This document shows positions 29,901-42,720 of a stretch of 64,000 bases of DNA, piece by piece. Where the stretch lies: assembly GCA_905221605.1 (NCBI GenBank), contig CAJNDS010000197.1, positions 101,884-165,883 of the forward strand, written 5' to 3'. Both the position numbers and the translations under genes were made by a program. Position 1 is the stretch's first letter; each line of letters starts with the position of its first letter. This DNA is from Symbiodinium natans. Its lineage: Eukaryota > Sar > Dinophyceae > Suessiales > Symbiodiniaceae. The notes beneath the pieces were generated by a model. It made no database searches. It had not been told where the DNA came from and saw only the letters and a program-made list of their open reading frames with translations.

Positions 29901-32900
29901 CTCTTTTGCCTCGTGTTGCCTGCAACTGGCGCCTTGCAGCTGTGAGCTTCAGCGACGTCGACGTGCCTGGCGCATGCGATTGGAAGTTGCGGGCACGCTC
30001 GGCACGTAGGCAGCTTGCCGTGGGCCTGGAACTGCCAGTTCTATGGCGAAGACGCCCTCGCCGCGCTACCGACCGCCAGAGCTCCTGCGTGCCACGCTCG
30101 CATGTGGAATCTTGCGCCAGCGCTGTCGGAGCTTGCCCCGGCCTGTGCCGACGGGGCCACACTACCCGAGTCTGAGTTCTCTGAAGTCTCACAGCTCTCA
30201 CATCGCACACCCCAAACTTGGATTCAGAGTTCGACGGGTGCTCCGACGGCCATGTCGAGCCCGCAGGTCCAAGCCCTCTGGCTTCAGTACGGCGCTTCGG
30301 GTGCCCAATTGAGTGCACATCCTAAAGCCTCCCTGGCTGTTGCTCTGCAATTGCTGGCCAGGTGTTGGCCTCATGGTCGTTCGGTGGCTTCAGGCATGTT
30401 GTCGTGGTCATCTGTAAAGGAGGTGGGGCATCCGGAGGTGGGAGACTTAGTGAAGCGTTGGCTGAAGAAGGCTACGTCAACTTAACTTTGCAATCGCTCA
30501 TATGGATGTCCGAGGTTCAAGTTCAATCTCTTTCTGAGCCCGCTTGCAACACGCTGCCAGTGACTTCTTTCCCAGTCCCTTCCACTTGCCGTGTGCCAGT
30601 ACTACTCAAAAGTCCTGTTTTGAGCCAATTGGCCATCTTCACACGTGCGTTGAGGCCCGTGCTGGCAGTGAAGCCTGCACCCGCGTCACCTCCTCCTTCT
30701 TCTTCTGCTTCTTATCATTCTTATTCTTCTGCAGCGTACACATGTGATCGTGCAAGCTGAGACAGGGCCAAGTCTTGCGTGGCCCAACCGATTTAGATGT
30801 TTTCCGGTACATGCTCCAAGTCCGTCGAATGGCGCGAGAGGCACGAGCCATTTTCTTCCATTGTCGCCCGGGTTCGGGCGTTTGGTGTTTTCGGATGCTC
30901 AGCCGCACGTGAGGCCTCATCGGAGGTTCTGCCTACGGTCCGGCTTCTTCTGCCCGTAGGTGCAGTGAGTGTAGTGGATGCCGTGCCAATATGGAATGTC
31001 CATGTAAGAGTTAAGGCTCCACGGACTTCTTTGCATCTCAGGCCGGAGCCTCAGCAATCCTGGGTTAAAAAGGCTCCAGAGGCTGATGGGAAGACTTCGG
31101 ATCCCAAGTGCACCAACTGCAGATCGCTGATGGACACGCAGTGTCTCGAATCGCCCAGCTTCCTGGCCCCGTAATTGTCGTCCAACAGATGCCCCATCTC
31201 CCAGGGCCCGGATGAAATCTCTCACGCGCAGACTGCGGTCCCCAGGGGCAGTCCGACACTGCTGCATCGGAAGCTTTCACGGCCAGGTTAGCACTATCGC
31301 ATCTGCATCGTCACGGCACTGGCTCAGCACGCCACTGGGCCTGTGACAAGTGGACGAGTCGTCCGCATACCAGACATGCTGTCAGAGTTGGCAGGTCTTC
31401 TGAGATGATGGCCTAATCCCGCTACACGCAACTGGCTTCGTCTTTGCAGATCTCCTTGTCAGAAAGCGCTTTGGCTCAGGCACTTGGCAGGCGTGCAAGG
31501 TAGCCAGGCACACGGGTACTGCGGCTGGCCAGGCCCATGTCGGCCATGTGGTGTCACCTTGCAGGTCTGCTCAGTGGGGAATTCAGGTCGAGGTCAGCGT
31601 CAAGAGTAGGAGGGAAGATGGGAGCCCAGCCAGAGTCCAGGCACCCGTCAGCTGGAGCAGCAGGAGGGCTGACACGTTGTTGCGCGAAGACCATCCCGTC
31701 ATGAGGTAGTCACTATCCTCTCTTCCAGGAATCGGCTGTTCGAGTGTGAGGCTTCGCCTGGTCTAGGAGCTTCGCGTGCTATCGTCAATGCTCCGCTGCC
31801 CGGGTGCAATCCCTCAAAATCCTGACTTGCTCCAAGCCCGGCCGCAGAAATACTTTGCTGGTGTGTGCTGCGCGCGATCCGGTAGGACCGTGTAGGACCT
31901 GTCACAAGCTGAGGGCTACAGGGCAGATGTGCCCTCTTGGTCCTCAGCTTCAGCCAGCCTCTTCGGACACATCGTTGTTCTTGCGGCGACCATGCGTTGA
32001 AGCTCAGCCCGGTGACGCGCGCCATGTGCCCTTGTGTGTTTTGCACGCAGGACATCGGCGAATCGGGCCCGCGGCCGGACCAAAAATGTCCGCGAAGGGC
32101 CGATTCCCTGCCCAAGAGCAGAGTCCTACTCTGCATGCAGCAGGTGCCCATGCTTGTGAACACCCCGAGGATGAGTCGATGAGCATCGAGTGCGCTGGCG
32201 CTGCACCTCAGTCTTCGGCACCAGCTTAGCCTCCAGCCTATAGCCAAGATTTTGGAGCTGCTCGCAGCTGCTTTCGAGGAAGGCTCCTGTGCCTTGAGCC
32301 GGTTTGGGCAGGGACCAGTGAAAAGCCGTGCTTTGCCGACTTTGCCACCGTGCACACTAGCTGCTCCAAGAATGTTCCTGGAAACCGTGCCAGAGGACGA
32401 GTACGCAATCCCAGCGCCCTCCGACGTCTCACGTGTGCCTGTCCTTGGTGATGACCTGCCTTTGCTTTACTTCAGTGCCATAGAAAGTCCCTCAATTGAA
32501 GAGCGTGAGAACCTGGTCGGCATGATGACCCCTCACTTTTGGTGTGCACCCGCGGTTGCGGCGCATTGGGCGCGTCTATCCATTTTGAGCCGAAGCCGGG
32601 GGTCTCCGATAATTTCCGTTGTGAGTGGCGTGTGAGTGGGGCATCTTTGAGCTGGCAAGGGAGTCATGAGAGACATGTCAGGACCCTTGCCGAAACCAAG
32701 GGCTGCCATGTTGCTGATGCACACCCCCTTGCTCCCCATCGCCTGCTCTCCCGGCACCTTCCCCTCACGCCTTGTGCTTGGATGCCAGCCAGGCCAGCCC
32801 CTCAAACTAGCATCGGTGGTGCTGTAGCTATGCCAGCAATGAGAACTTCCACTCCTGCCGACGCACAATGCATCTCCTTCAGCAGCCCTGCTGTGTACTC

Positions 32901-35900
32901 AAAGCTGCTTCCAAGCCACCTGTGCCGGACTGGCACATGCAGACCCAGGCGTGAAACGCTGCGCGCGGCTTCGAGGGCTTCTGAAAATGACACACCCATC
33001 ACAGGGACTTTGATTGCCACACTTATGTCTTACGAGTCCTACGCGCAGTCCGTCGTCGTGTGCCCCCGATGTGAGCGACATGATTTGAGGACGGCCCGTG
33101 GAGACTGCCGCATCGCTTCTCGAAAGGCTTCGCCAGGAATTGAAGGTGTACGAGTGGTCATTTCCGAGACACGAAGCCCATATTCACCTGACGCAACTGA
33201 TGCGATGTCGTGTCTGTCCCAAAGCAGCATGCTGCCACATGTTCAGGCTGGCAAGGCTCCGGGTAGCAGCATGTTGAAGGTTGATAGTGCTGTTCTTATG
33301 TCCGTCTCGCTGGCCGGCAGAGCCTGTGGAGTCGGAAGTCTCCCTTTTCTTTGCTCGTTGCCTCGGGCGCCAACTATGTGCTTGGTGTTGCGGAGCGTGG
33401 AAGCCTTGAAGTCCAGCCGAATTTGTATGCAGGGCCAAGTGGGAGCGAGGCCGATTTGTGACAGACCCTGCGCTGAACCCTGCCAAGCAAAGAATTCCAG
33501 CACCCAACTCTTGCAGCACAGCGGCGGCCTCGGCTGTTATTGAGATCCGACTCCCTCCTACGGCCGGATCTGAAGTTCCTCCATCCATGTCCGATGAGCA
33601 AGGTCCCTGCTGCCTGGGAAGTCAGAGGCCTCGGGCTTGACGCCGCAAGGACACAAGAGGCAGCCCGGTCCCTGCAGCTGAATACCAGCTGCCTTCGAAG
33701 TTTGGGCCAGGATCTGGACCTGACATTGCACCACTTTCAGCCTGGAACGGCCCTCCTTTGCTCTCATGGCAAGCAGGGACAGCTTTTTGGGTGGGGCTGG
33801 TTCTTCTTCAGCTCCTTCCTGCAGCTGCGGACGCCCGTGGGGGCGAGATGCCCGCCTGAGAGCCTGGCCCAAACGAAGCCCCGGAGGTTTTGCCACTCCA
33901 ATGCGTCACCGCTTAGCCAGGCAAGCGACATGATGATGGCACTCCTGAAGTCAAGCATGACAGCCCGCACACCACCCTGTCAGTGATGAGCTGGCTCATC
34001 GGCAGTAACGCCCAAGCGAACATCCTGTGCCCCTCGGACTGCTACGTCGCGCAACGTGCCACCGAACAGTGCCTCAGCAGCACCGGAGAGCAAGGCAACA
34101 ACTGGCCACGTGTGGATCCTTATAAAGGGTCTTGAAACATGAACACGCCACAAATAGGAGCACCAGCGAAGGCTGAGTTTCAGGAAGGCGATTCTGGGCT
34201 TTGTTAGACTATTGGGAAAGGTGTGAATGTAATGCAATGTAATGCAATGATGCGAACACACGGAACGAAAGTAGTATTATAAGTAGCCCCCTTAAAGAAA
34301 CAAAAAGATAGAAACATTATTCCAGGTTCAATTGTTGACAAGGAGTTCCATTAACAGAATCTGGAAAAGATGGCATTCTTCTAGGGCATAACATTATTGC
34401 GCCATAAATCCATGGCGGAAAAGGCAGGAAGAACACCAAAACATATTCAATGTGGATGAAAACGAGACAGGAGGATGAAAGTAATGAATTCTTAGCACTT
34501 AGCACCAACAATCTTTTCTACATTGCAGAAAAGATGCAAATTATAGCTCCTGAAGAAGGAACAAAATGAAAATGTGCTACAGATCTGGGCTCTCTAGCCC
34601 AGGCCCTAGCCAGGATGTATTTCACTTTTGATAATTGGTGGTCTTTTCTGTTGCTTCAAGCGTCTGGCAGCCATGTCCCGAGACTAGAGCCACGTCCACA
34701 ACCTTGGTGCAACAAAGAAACTCCAAAGTTCTGCTGGACACTGAGGACTTAAGGCGGGATACTTTGGCGACGTTGCAGAGGTGTGACCAGCCGCTCGGAC
34801 TAATGCAGGGAGGAGGGTTAGCGCGTCAGGGCTAGTTCAGGCCGCCTCGTCCGTTTCGTGTTGCGGTTGCATTCTGCTACAGTGATCTTGTGCAACTGAG
34901 AAGAACCGCGACAGGGCGCAAGTTTACTTAAGTAAGACACATGTCCTACGCTCTACACTTTCTTCTGCAAGTTGAAAAGGTTGCGCCTGGTGCGTCTGAC
35001 TTTGGCGGGGTTCAGTTTGAGAATCCAACGTTGCAAAGCAAGCGCGACACGAGTAATGAAGATGAAGATGACGCGTTGCAAGACTTTCGACTGGCACCCA
35101 ACTCCCAAGCCAAACCCCAGCTGCCAAAGGCTGCATGTCTTGCGAACCTTGCCCGGACCGGCGACATCAGTGAGGACGTGAGAAGGTAGGCTGTAAGCAG
35201 CTCTTTCTTTGCAACCGCGCCTGGCTTGCCAAGTTTTGAGGTTTGAACAGCGAAGTGTCGAGGGATTTTGTGGCTTCTGCTGAGGCTTTAACTCATGCAA
35301 GTAGAGACGAAGGGATGGTGTAGGCATCCGGCCTGAAGGACTCGTGCAGCCAGACGATGACGAGGCCCTTGGACTTCGAGGAGCACATGGATATGAAGAT
35401 GTCCTTGACCTTGACATTTGCAGACGCAAGTGAGGCGGTGTCAGCTACCATGGCATTGGCAGGGTGCACAGGGGATGCCCCACTCCTTCATGCCCGCCAC
35501 GTGCGTGTTGGGCCTTCCGTGGAAAGAAGGGCCACATTTCTTGAGTCATTTGCTTCGTGCCGGTCGGGTGTCGACTTGCGTGTTGGGCTTTGCTTGTGGC
35601 CTGCGAATAAGTCGGATGCGTGTCGCAAGCCTCGCATCTTCAAGCTAAGGTGCCGCCTGGCCCCAGAGCCAGCTCCAAGTCACCCTAAGCTGCCCACCCA
35701 GGCGAAGCGCAATTTGGCGACTTTGGTGCCTTTATTGGCTTGCAAGCCCTGGGCTCGGGGAGCACTGAAATCTGCTGCTTGGGTCTCTGTCGTTTGGACA
35801 CGTACGCTCAGAGGTATCCGGTTTCTCGTTTCAGCTTCCCGTTACACTTCCTGCTTTCGGTGTGACAGAGTCCCCAGGCGGGTACCGGATGTGAAGGTTC

Positions 35901-38900
35901 AGATGAGACTGCCCACTCAGAAGGCTCAGAAGCTTGCTTGCCAAGGGGTGACTTGGCCAAGCCAGGAATATATCGGCCACCTTGCAAGATGGACACATCT
36001 GTTTCACAGAGCCTGCTGCGATTCCGCTCTAGCTTCTGATGCCACGCCGACCCTGCGCATCTCCAAAGCGTGTGCTTCTCTCCTCCCACTTACATTGGTG
36101 AGGGCTTGCCGGCGCAAGCTGCCGGCTCCGACACTGACAGTTTCCATGCTCTCTGCCTCACATGTTGCGGCAGGATGCCAGTACACTCAGTACACTCGGT
36201 ACGCTCGGCACAGCGTATTCTCTTTGCAGCCGTCCCTCCGGGTGTCATCTCGCAGTCTCGCGCGTCAATTGCCACGACATCCCAGACGTCGGCAGCTCAC
36301 TCTGAAACCCAGAAGATGCAAGCACAGTCTTGCCTGAGGTGCCCCAAGTGTCCGCAGCTCACCAGAACAAAGTGTACCAGTGGCGGCACCTGTTGAATGG
36401 GAGAGGGGTGAAAGGCATCGGTTTGCAGAAGGCCTGCGCTGCCTGCGTTCTGCGGCAGTCAGCAAGACCGGCGGGAGATGAGCGAGGACTCACACCTGAT
36501 GTCTTGAAGTCAATGCTGTAAGAGCCCATGGGGGTGCCATGGCAATGAAGCAATCCACGCCCGTTTGCGCCGGCAAATGACCATTTTTTTGAATCGAACC
36601 CGACGGCCACTCTGAAAGCATCTACCAGTGCCTCTCATGCTGCTTTGAAGGCCTGTGATGACATCCCCAACATCCCCAGGGTTTCGCAAGGAAACGTTGT
36701 TGCAAGGTGGTCTCCTTCATGGAATGTCGCAGCCTGTGGGCATGAACGTTGCAGATTGCCTTCTTCCCATCCCAGTCCCTCTCACCTCCTATGCTCAGAG
36801 GCCCTGCCTGAGGCATTGGGGTTGCAAGTCAGGCTGATCCACGCAGCCCCTGCGCTCTCTCAGCCCTCGCGGTGCTTGGGTGCGGGGAGTCCGATTCAGG
36901 GGCCGACAGTGCCTGGCAAGCCTTGAAACGTAACTTGTGACGTCCGTTTGTGGGCACGTTCGCAATTGCGCAGCCAGTTGACCCTGTCCCCCGGCCCTTT
37001 TCTGTCTCTCCCCACAGAAGTGAATGCCATCGTGCACGCCAGTTGTGAACACAAGTGCGCTGTGCGCGTGAGATACCGGAAGGTCCCCGTTTCTCCAACT
37101 GCCAGGCTCGGCACCAAAAGGCCTGCTTCCGACTTGAACACCGTGCGGTCCTCTTCCTTGGCCTTCGAACGCTGTGCCTATGAGACGATGAATTTCTGCA
37201 CAGTGCACGACACAGGCCGCTTTGGCCTTTCAGGCCTTGCAAGATCCACCCGTTCACCTCCGGGAACTCGACCTGCCTTGCCACAGGCAGAGGCCCAGGC
37301 CCGGGCCCTGCATGTCAGGACCCGATCGGACGCAGGATGGCAACGCAAGTCATTGAAAGCTGTGTTCGCGCGATGCTTCTCGTGGACATCGCAGGCACGC
37401 TAAGCAAGAGGGCCCACACCCTTCAGAGTTGTGTGACCAGTGAAACTGGGATTGCACCTGCCGTAGACTCCCTAGACTGTCCCCTCCTTAAGCAGCAACA
37501 ATCCTGGGCACACCCTGCTGCACGGCCATTGCTCATGGCAGCTGCAAGTTGAAGGGGCCCGCAGGCACTTCCATCCCAGCCAGTTTCGTTGCCTGTGGCC
37601 ATAGCCCGTGTTACCCCGTGAGCCCCCTGCGCAGCTCTTCAATCTGAGGATGAGCTCGTTCTGGCTTGCAAGGCGTCGAAACCTAGAAAGCTTACCAGGC
37701 CAACCAGAACCCAGGATTTCGGGGACCACTCTGATCCGTGGGGAACAAAAGCTCGCCAGCCCCCCAGAAATCGTTTGCCTCGACACGCCCTGGGTCAATG
37801 TGACCACCGCGGCACCACTGAAAGCTTTCCAGCCGAGTGAGCATCCCCTGCCACTCTCCAGAGCACCAAGCATGGGATCTTGGAATCCGGTCCATCCAGG
37901 TTTGCAGATCTTTCAGCTAGCAACTGCAACGGAGCTGCTTGCTTTGCATCTCTCACCTAGACTGCCGGCTTCCTCTCACCTCTGTCACCAGCTTTCTCGG
38001 ACCCGGAATTCTGCGTGTAATTGTGTAAGTCGAGTCCCTTGTCATGCTGCCTGGGGCGTGTTCCTAGAGCTTCAACAGCCATGCCTCCCGACTCTGGCAT
38101 GCTGCTGTGTCCAGCCGTCTGCTTCTTCATTGAGCCTTCGAAAGGTGAAGCAGGTATTGCCGGTGGGAATGGCCTTGTGGTCTCGTGGAGCTGTGCAAGG
38201 CCTCAATGTTCGTCTCTGCCCCAATTCCGGCGTTCAGGTCTGTGACAGTAGCTTGTAGCCATCGATCTGCGCTCGCATACATTGAGACAAGGCCCGAAAT
38301 TCCCATGGCTTTGGCTCACCTCATCCTCGTGCAAGGGTTTTCGGCTGGCTTGTCCACGGCTCTATGTGTGGTGCGGCTTAGACTTGTGCCTCCAACTTTC
38401 AACCCAAACCCGTTCTGCATGAGCCATGAGGTGCATGAAAGCTCAGGTGTGTCCTGGCCCTGGAAGACAGCACTGAAGCACAGCGTTTAGATTTCATCAA
38501 GTTTCATCCCCGGAGCGTTTGCAGAAAAATGTTGCCATCATGATGTGAGGTCTGTTGCCCATGAGCCCTCATCCGCAAGATGACTTTGCAGCCCGTGTGG
38601 GTTTGCGCCCCCAGCAAAAAGAGGCATCTTCACCTAGGCACATCGTGTGCCAGACAGAGGTGTGCGGCTTCACCCAGGACGATGCAGTCGTCCCAGAAAC
38701 TCAAGAGTAAGAGCCTCAAGAGAGGCATTTTGAACCTGCTAACGGGAGGTCGTGACTCACACGCCCAAACTCGAGGATGCATGGTCTCAAGCTTCAAGCT
38801 GGGTGGCGTCAGGAGCCTCGCTACTCAATCCTTCCTTGCCGAGGCTCAGGCCGCCCTTCCATGAATGGTGTCATGCCAACGGCTCGCACACCACCGGCCA

Positions 38901-38940
38901 CGACGCGCATGGAGCAAGAAAGGAGCTCGCCGCAAAGATT
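23981..38940. other. Gene-poor tract, no confidently recognised gene
   Basis: Several plus-strand frames are long (29138-30175, 345 codons; 32539-33543, 334 codons; 35357-36337, 326 codons), but none shows a motif, signal peptide or conserved-looking segment that I recognise. Other frames over the same bases are also open, as happens in stop-poor GC-rich DNA. A plus-strand frame at about 28240-28500 encodes a Pro-rich, protein-like stretch (HEELRAHFLARPSAVELQP) of unknown nature. There is a GAT/GGT-rich trinucleotide tract at about 26989-27058, and isolated TTTAGGG units occur at 24717-24733 and 24841-24858. Confidence 0.4.
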
Positions 38941-39030
38941 CGCCGAAGCCAAACAGCAAAGGCTGCTCAGGTGGTTCCTTTGCCGACACACAGACATGAC
39001 CGGAGTTCGACTGCCTTGTCAGGTGTGATG

Positions 39031-39150
39031 CACGGCAGTGACACAGACGACACGGGACTCTTTCGAGACGTTTCCAGGTCTGGCCCTGGCAGGAGGTGGA
39101 GGTGCCGCTGCGAAGGTTTTTGCAAGGCCCCACGAATGGAAGCTCCCGGC
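39031..39150 (+). repeat. Dispersed direct repeat, copy A (~120 bp)
   Basis: It shares a core with copy B at 39956-40080: GACACAGACGACACGGGACT, a TTTCGAGACGTTTCCAGG run and GTCTGGCCCTGGCAGG, then a weaker match through a TTTTTGCAA(A/G)GCCCCACG segment. The offset is about 926 bases. A weaker match (AAAGGCTGCTCA) also precedes both copies. Confidence 0.85.
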
Positions 39151-39955
39151 TTGCAAAGAATACGAAGATTACAAAGTAGCAGCAAGAATAATTAGGCTTC
39201 TGCCGACTTCTGCCTCAGAAGCCCATTCGCATAGCAAGGCCGGATGCTTCTTCTGTAGTTTGACATGAGCTCGGCCAGAAACCTGGCAGCAGAAACGCTG
39301 GGGACAAAGGCCTTCTCCCGCCCTTCACGCTCTTGCTGAAATCGGCACATCTTTGCGTATAAAGGCCCTTCCTGGCAGTTCCTGACACTTGACTTTGAGC
39401 ATGGCCCAAAACGGATCGCGCGCTTTCGGAAAATCTTCAGATTGCTCTCCTCAGCCCCGGAGTTCGCAAGGCGCAGCGCGTGCTGCTCTTGCATGCCTTA
39501 GCAATGCCCTGCGAGGGGGGTTTTGTTGAGAGGTCTTTGAAAGTCTCGGAAGGCAGAAAGAAGGACGTCGCGGGCCTTTCAGGGGCCTTGACACATTTGG
39601 TACGTGAGCGATTGCAATCCGACAGCTCCTGTATTTCCTGCGTTGCTCTGCGTTGCAGCGGGTTAAGACGCGAAATGGCGCTCCGCGCTGTTTGCACGGA
39701 TCCTGCCAGAGTTGCGTGGCGCTTCTGGCTTGGGCCGGCGCCTGCTCACAGACTCCTTGCGCATCTTCCATGGGTTACTGACTTACCGCGCTCTCCCCGC
39801 CATGCTGCACCCAAGAGCCAACAGAAGGACGTCAGCATTGAGTTTCAAGTCTGTCTGCTTTTCAGCCAATGCTCAGCGGAGCTGAAGAGTAAAGGCTGCT
39901 CATGCGGGTTTTTGGCGACATCCAAGCATCAGATGTCCACTGTAAACGGCCTGCT

Positions 39956-40080
39956 GCACAGCAACGACACAGACGACACGGGACTGTTTCGAGACGTTTC
40001 CAGGTCTGGCCCTGGCAGGGGGTGCAGGTGCCATTGCTTCGAAGCTTTTTGCAAAGCCCCACGCATCGAAGCTGCAAGAA
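39956..40080 (+). repeat. Dispersed direct repeat, copy B (~120 bp)
   Basis: Partner of copy A. The match is strongest over the first 60 bases and fades after the GCCCCACG segment. Minus-strand frames through both copies translate similarly (core PGPDLETSR.SPVSSVSL), so the unit may once have been coding or may be a fragment of an unknown repeat family. Confidence 0.85.
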
Positions 40081-40099
40081 GTTGCGCATCCTCCAGGCG

Positions 40100-42085
40100 T
40101 TTCTGCTCACTTGTGCTGTCGGGCCGGACCTGCGCACCTGCACGCTCCACGCCATGAGAATGACGTTAGCGGCTTAGCCCAGACGTGTAGCGCACCCTCG
40201 TCGGGCTTCGGTTGCGCCCTCCCCATCCGATGTATTCGGGTTTTCGAGGCCTGCAGCCTAAGCACACTTGCGGTGCGCGTGGGCTGCCTTCGGCTGTTTA
40301 TGGGAGGTCCGAAAAACCAGCTGAAAGACCTGGAAGAGTCTGGACTGCAGTTCTGCCCGGCCTTCCGGCCCCTTGGGCTGTTCTCTTCACCTTTAAAGCG
40401 TTTAAAGCGACGTTCTTCAAAATGTGAGGTCATCATGAACACCTTCCCCAGGTTGAACGACTTTCCCCAGGACCGCGGGCCTCACCCACTCTCTGCAGAA
40501 TTAGGGGGAGTCGAGTTTGAGTAGAAGGCTGGGTGGTGTTTAGGGGTGAGGGCGTCGGGCTCGCGACCGATTCCCCCACCCTGCGTGTGTTAGGGGGAAC
40601 GGACAATCTTGCGTGCTCCTTGCAGCTCTTCTCGACAGGCTGTCTTCAAAATCTCAGCAGAGTGAATCGCTCTGTTGGATGCTCACTCTTGATCCAAACA
40701 GCTCCTTAGGGAGAGGCAAGCGTCGCTCGGTAGAAGGAGGCCATGCCATGGGAGCTCAGCACTCAGCTCGTGCTACGTCGCCCTTTGTCCCTGGCCGCAC
40801 CCACGGGATGCTGATGCTGCCATGCGTGTCGTGTGCAGCCGGGGGGGGCTCGGCTACTCGCGCCGTGCTCCTCGTGCTTGCTGATGGCGCGCGGGTGTGT
40901 GGGACGACACTGTAATTCCGAGTCTGTATACATACATAGCTGCAGTTAAGCAATCCCGTCTTACAGACACGACATGAGGGGCCGGGTACCTTCCCAAGTG
41001 CAGCATTGCAGTCCGCTGTCACGTTGAAGCATCGAAGATTGCAGGCTGTACTAGCCCCAGCACGGTTCTCTCGAGGGTGCACACAGCTGAACCAACGATC
41101 CCACTGAAGGTGAAGCTTTTTCTGGTTGAAGGCACATAGCCACACAGCAATCCCCTGTTGTGCGTTCTTCTGGCTCGGCTCCTAGGGCTGCACTGATTGA
41201 CCTCAGTGCATGCCGCCCATGAAGTCATTGGAAAGCTTGAGTCCAAGGGCATGCTGGTCCATCTTCGAGGGCTACAGTTGCGGCTACAGTGGCGCCCACA
41301 AAAGCCGCAGCAGCGAAAAGAAGACTGCGGTAGACTAATGGGCTCCTGCTTTTCACAAGTGGGGCTTCTAACGCCATCCCACACCCGAAGCCCTCCCAAT
41401 ACCACGTGCTGCAGGGAGGATGCTGTCTGCTATGCGTTAACCTGCAAGGTAGGGCCACAAGCAACCTTGCATGGCGGAGCACCCCTGCACCCCACAACAC
41501 AACGCATCCCTGCTCGTGTGCATCACGCAGGCTGTGGCTTGTAGTCGACCCAATCGTAATCTTGCCTCCGACTGGATATCTGTCCTGCTGCTTTCTCGGG
41601 TAGATCGCACACGAATGGGATCTTGGAATAAGCTCTGTTTGCCGGACATGCTCCGGGATTCCCGTCTGGAGTGGGAGCGGGGGCACGTTGAAGCAGCGCT
41701 GCAGGTCCGAACATCCCCCCCTGCACAGATAGAGTGGATGGTTACGCCTAATCTCCGGCTTGCTTCCCTGCCTAGTACCTGCGTGATGGATCATAGGGGG
41801 AAGAGCTGTGGATCTGAGAAGTTGGCTGTCGCGTCCAGTGTTCTTATCCAACCCCAGTGAGCCGTAAAGCTTCATCTTGCTGGATGAGGGGTGCGGGCGA
41901 ACGGAGACCTGGGTGAAGCAAGTACTGCTGGATGAGGGGCCCCACGTGCTGAGTGTCAGCATCAAATATGGATCCTCCCACGGCTGCTGCCAGGTAACAC
42001 CATCGGCCATTGTCCATGCCCATGCCTGGCCCATGCTTCGCCAACAGAGCGCCGTACTGCGTAGCCTCGTTCCGCGCTTCAATGC
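40100..42085. other. No recognised gene
   Basis: No family was recognised. A minus-strand frame (41225-42370, 381 codons) spans most of it. Its C-terminal part contains a hydrophobic segment (FAAAAFVGATVAATVAL, near 41270-41320) and its N-terminal part holds the MYND-like piece listed separately, but the middle is unremarkable. Confidence 0.4.
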
Positions 42086-42262
42086 CTTTCTTTCACTTCT
42101 CTCCTCTTCCTTGGCGGCTTGCCCTTCCGCGCATTGCCGCATGTGACGTTTCCACGCGCAGTCTTGCCACGCATGGCTCAGGCATGCACAGCTTTGTGGC
42201 TTGGTGCCTCGCCGTGCAGAGCCAAAGAAGCATCCGGAGCTGGATGGCCGTCTGACTGAGCC
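42085..42262 (-). pseudogene. MYND-type zinc-finger-like remnant
   Basis: The minus-strand frame contains C-FFGSARRGTKPQS-C-A-C and then LSHAWQDCAWKRHMRQC, followed by a charged Glu/Lys/Arg helix. The ending W-x2-H-x3-C is the usual end of a MYND finger (CQ...W..H...C), a protein-interaction zinc module. The preceding YCS..CQ part is damaged: a Trp stands where the CQ cysteine is expected, and the first Cys pairs are incomplete. It could be a decayed exon or coincidence. Confidence 0.25.
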
Positions 42263-42277
42263 TGACAGAAGCCTCAA

Positions 42278-42720
42278 TGTGCTCACTGGATTGACGCAAC
42301 ACTGGCCAAAGACAGCTAAAGTGGCCAGCCGCCTCGCAGAGTACCGTGTCCGCCAGGATCTGAACTCCATGAAAGGCTACTTAGCCAACTTTGTTTAACT
42401 CCTGCGGAGGCCCTCTTCGATTGTTTGATCCCCGGATGTCGCACCGGCCAATGGCCAACTTGCTAGCTGCCTGGCAGAGCATCGTGACGCCCAGGGTTTG
42501 AACTCTATGAAAGCCTACCTGGCATTGGATTGAACTCCCCTCTTCGATCGATTGATCCTGTGAAGGTGCTCGCTGGCGTGACGCAGCGCCGGCCAAAAGC
42601 TGAACTTGCCTGCTGTTTGGTAGATCATCCCCCCAGGACTGAACTCCTTGAAAGGCTACGTGACAGTTGATTGAACTTCTGCAGAATTCCTCTGCGATGG
42701 TTTGAGCCCCCCGAAGTTTC
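42278..42720. repeat. Three diverged tandem units of ~140-144 bp
   Basis: The landmark TGAACTC(C/T)(A/T)TGAAAG(G/C)CTAC occurs at about 42360, 42499 and 42640, and the landmark GTGCTC(A/G)CTGG..TGACGCA at 42278 and 42566. The units are strongly diverged. No protein function is apparent across them. Confidence 0.75.

Noticed and set aside
29138-36337. Plus-strand frames of 326-345 codons as genes
   Set aside because: No motif, no conserved-looking segment, and alternative frames over the same bases are nearly as open. Kept only as a note in the description of that tract.
36590-36612. tRNA B-box-like GGGTTCGATTC on the minus strand
   Set aside because: No matching T-stem, acceptor stem or A box around it; the flank is A-rich and cannot pair.
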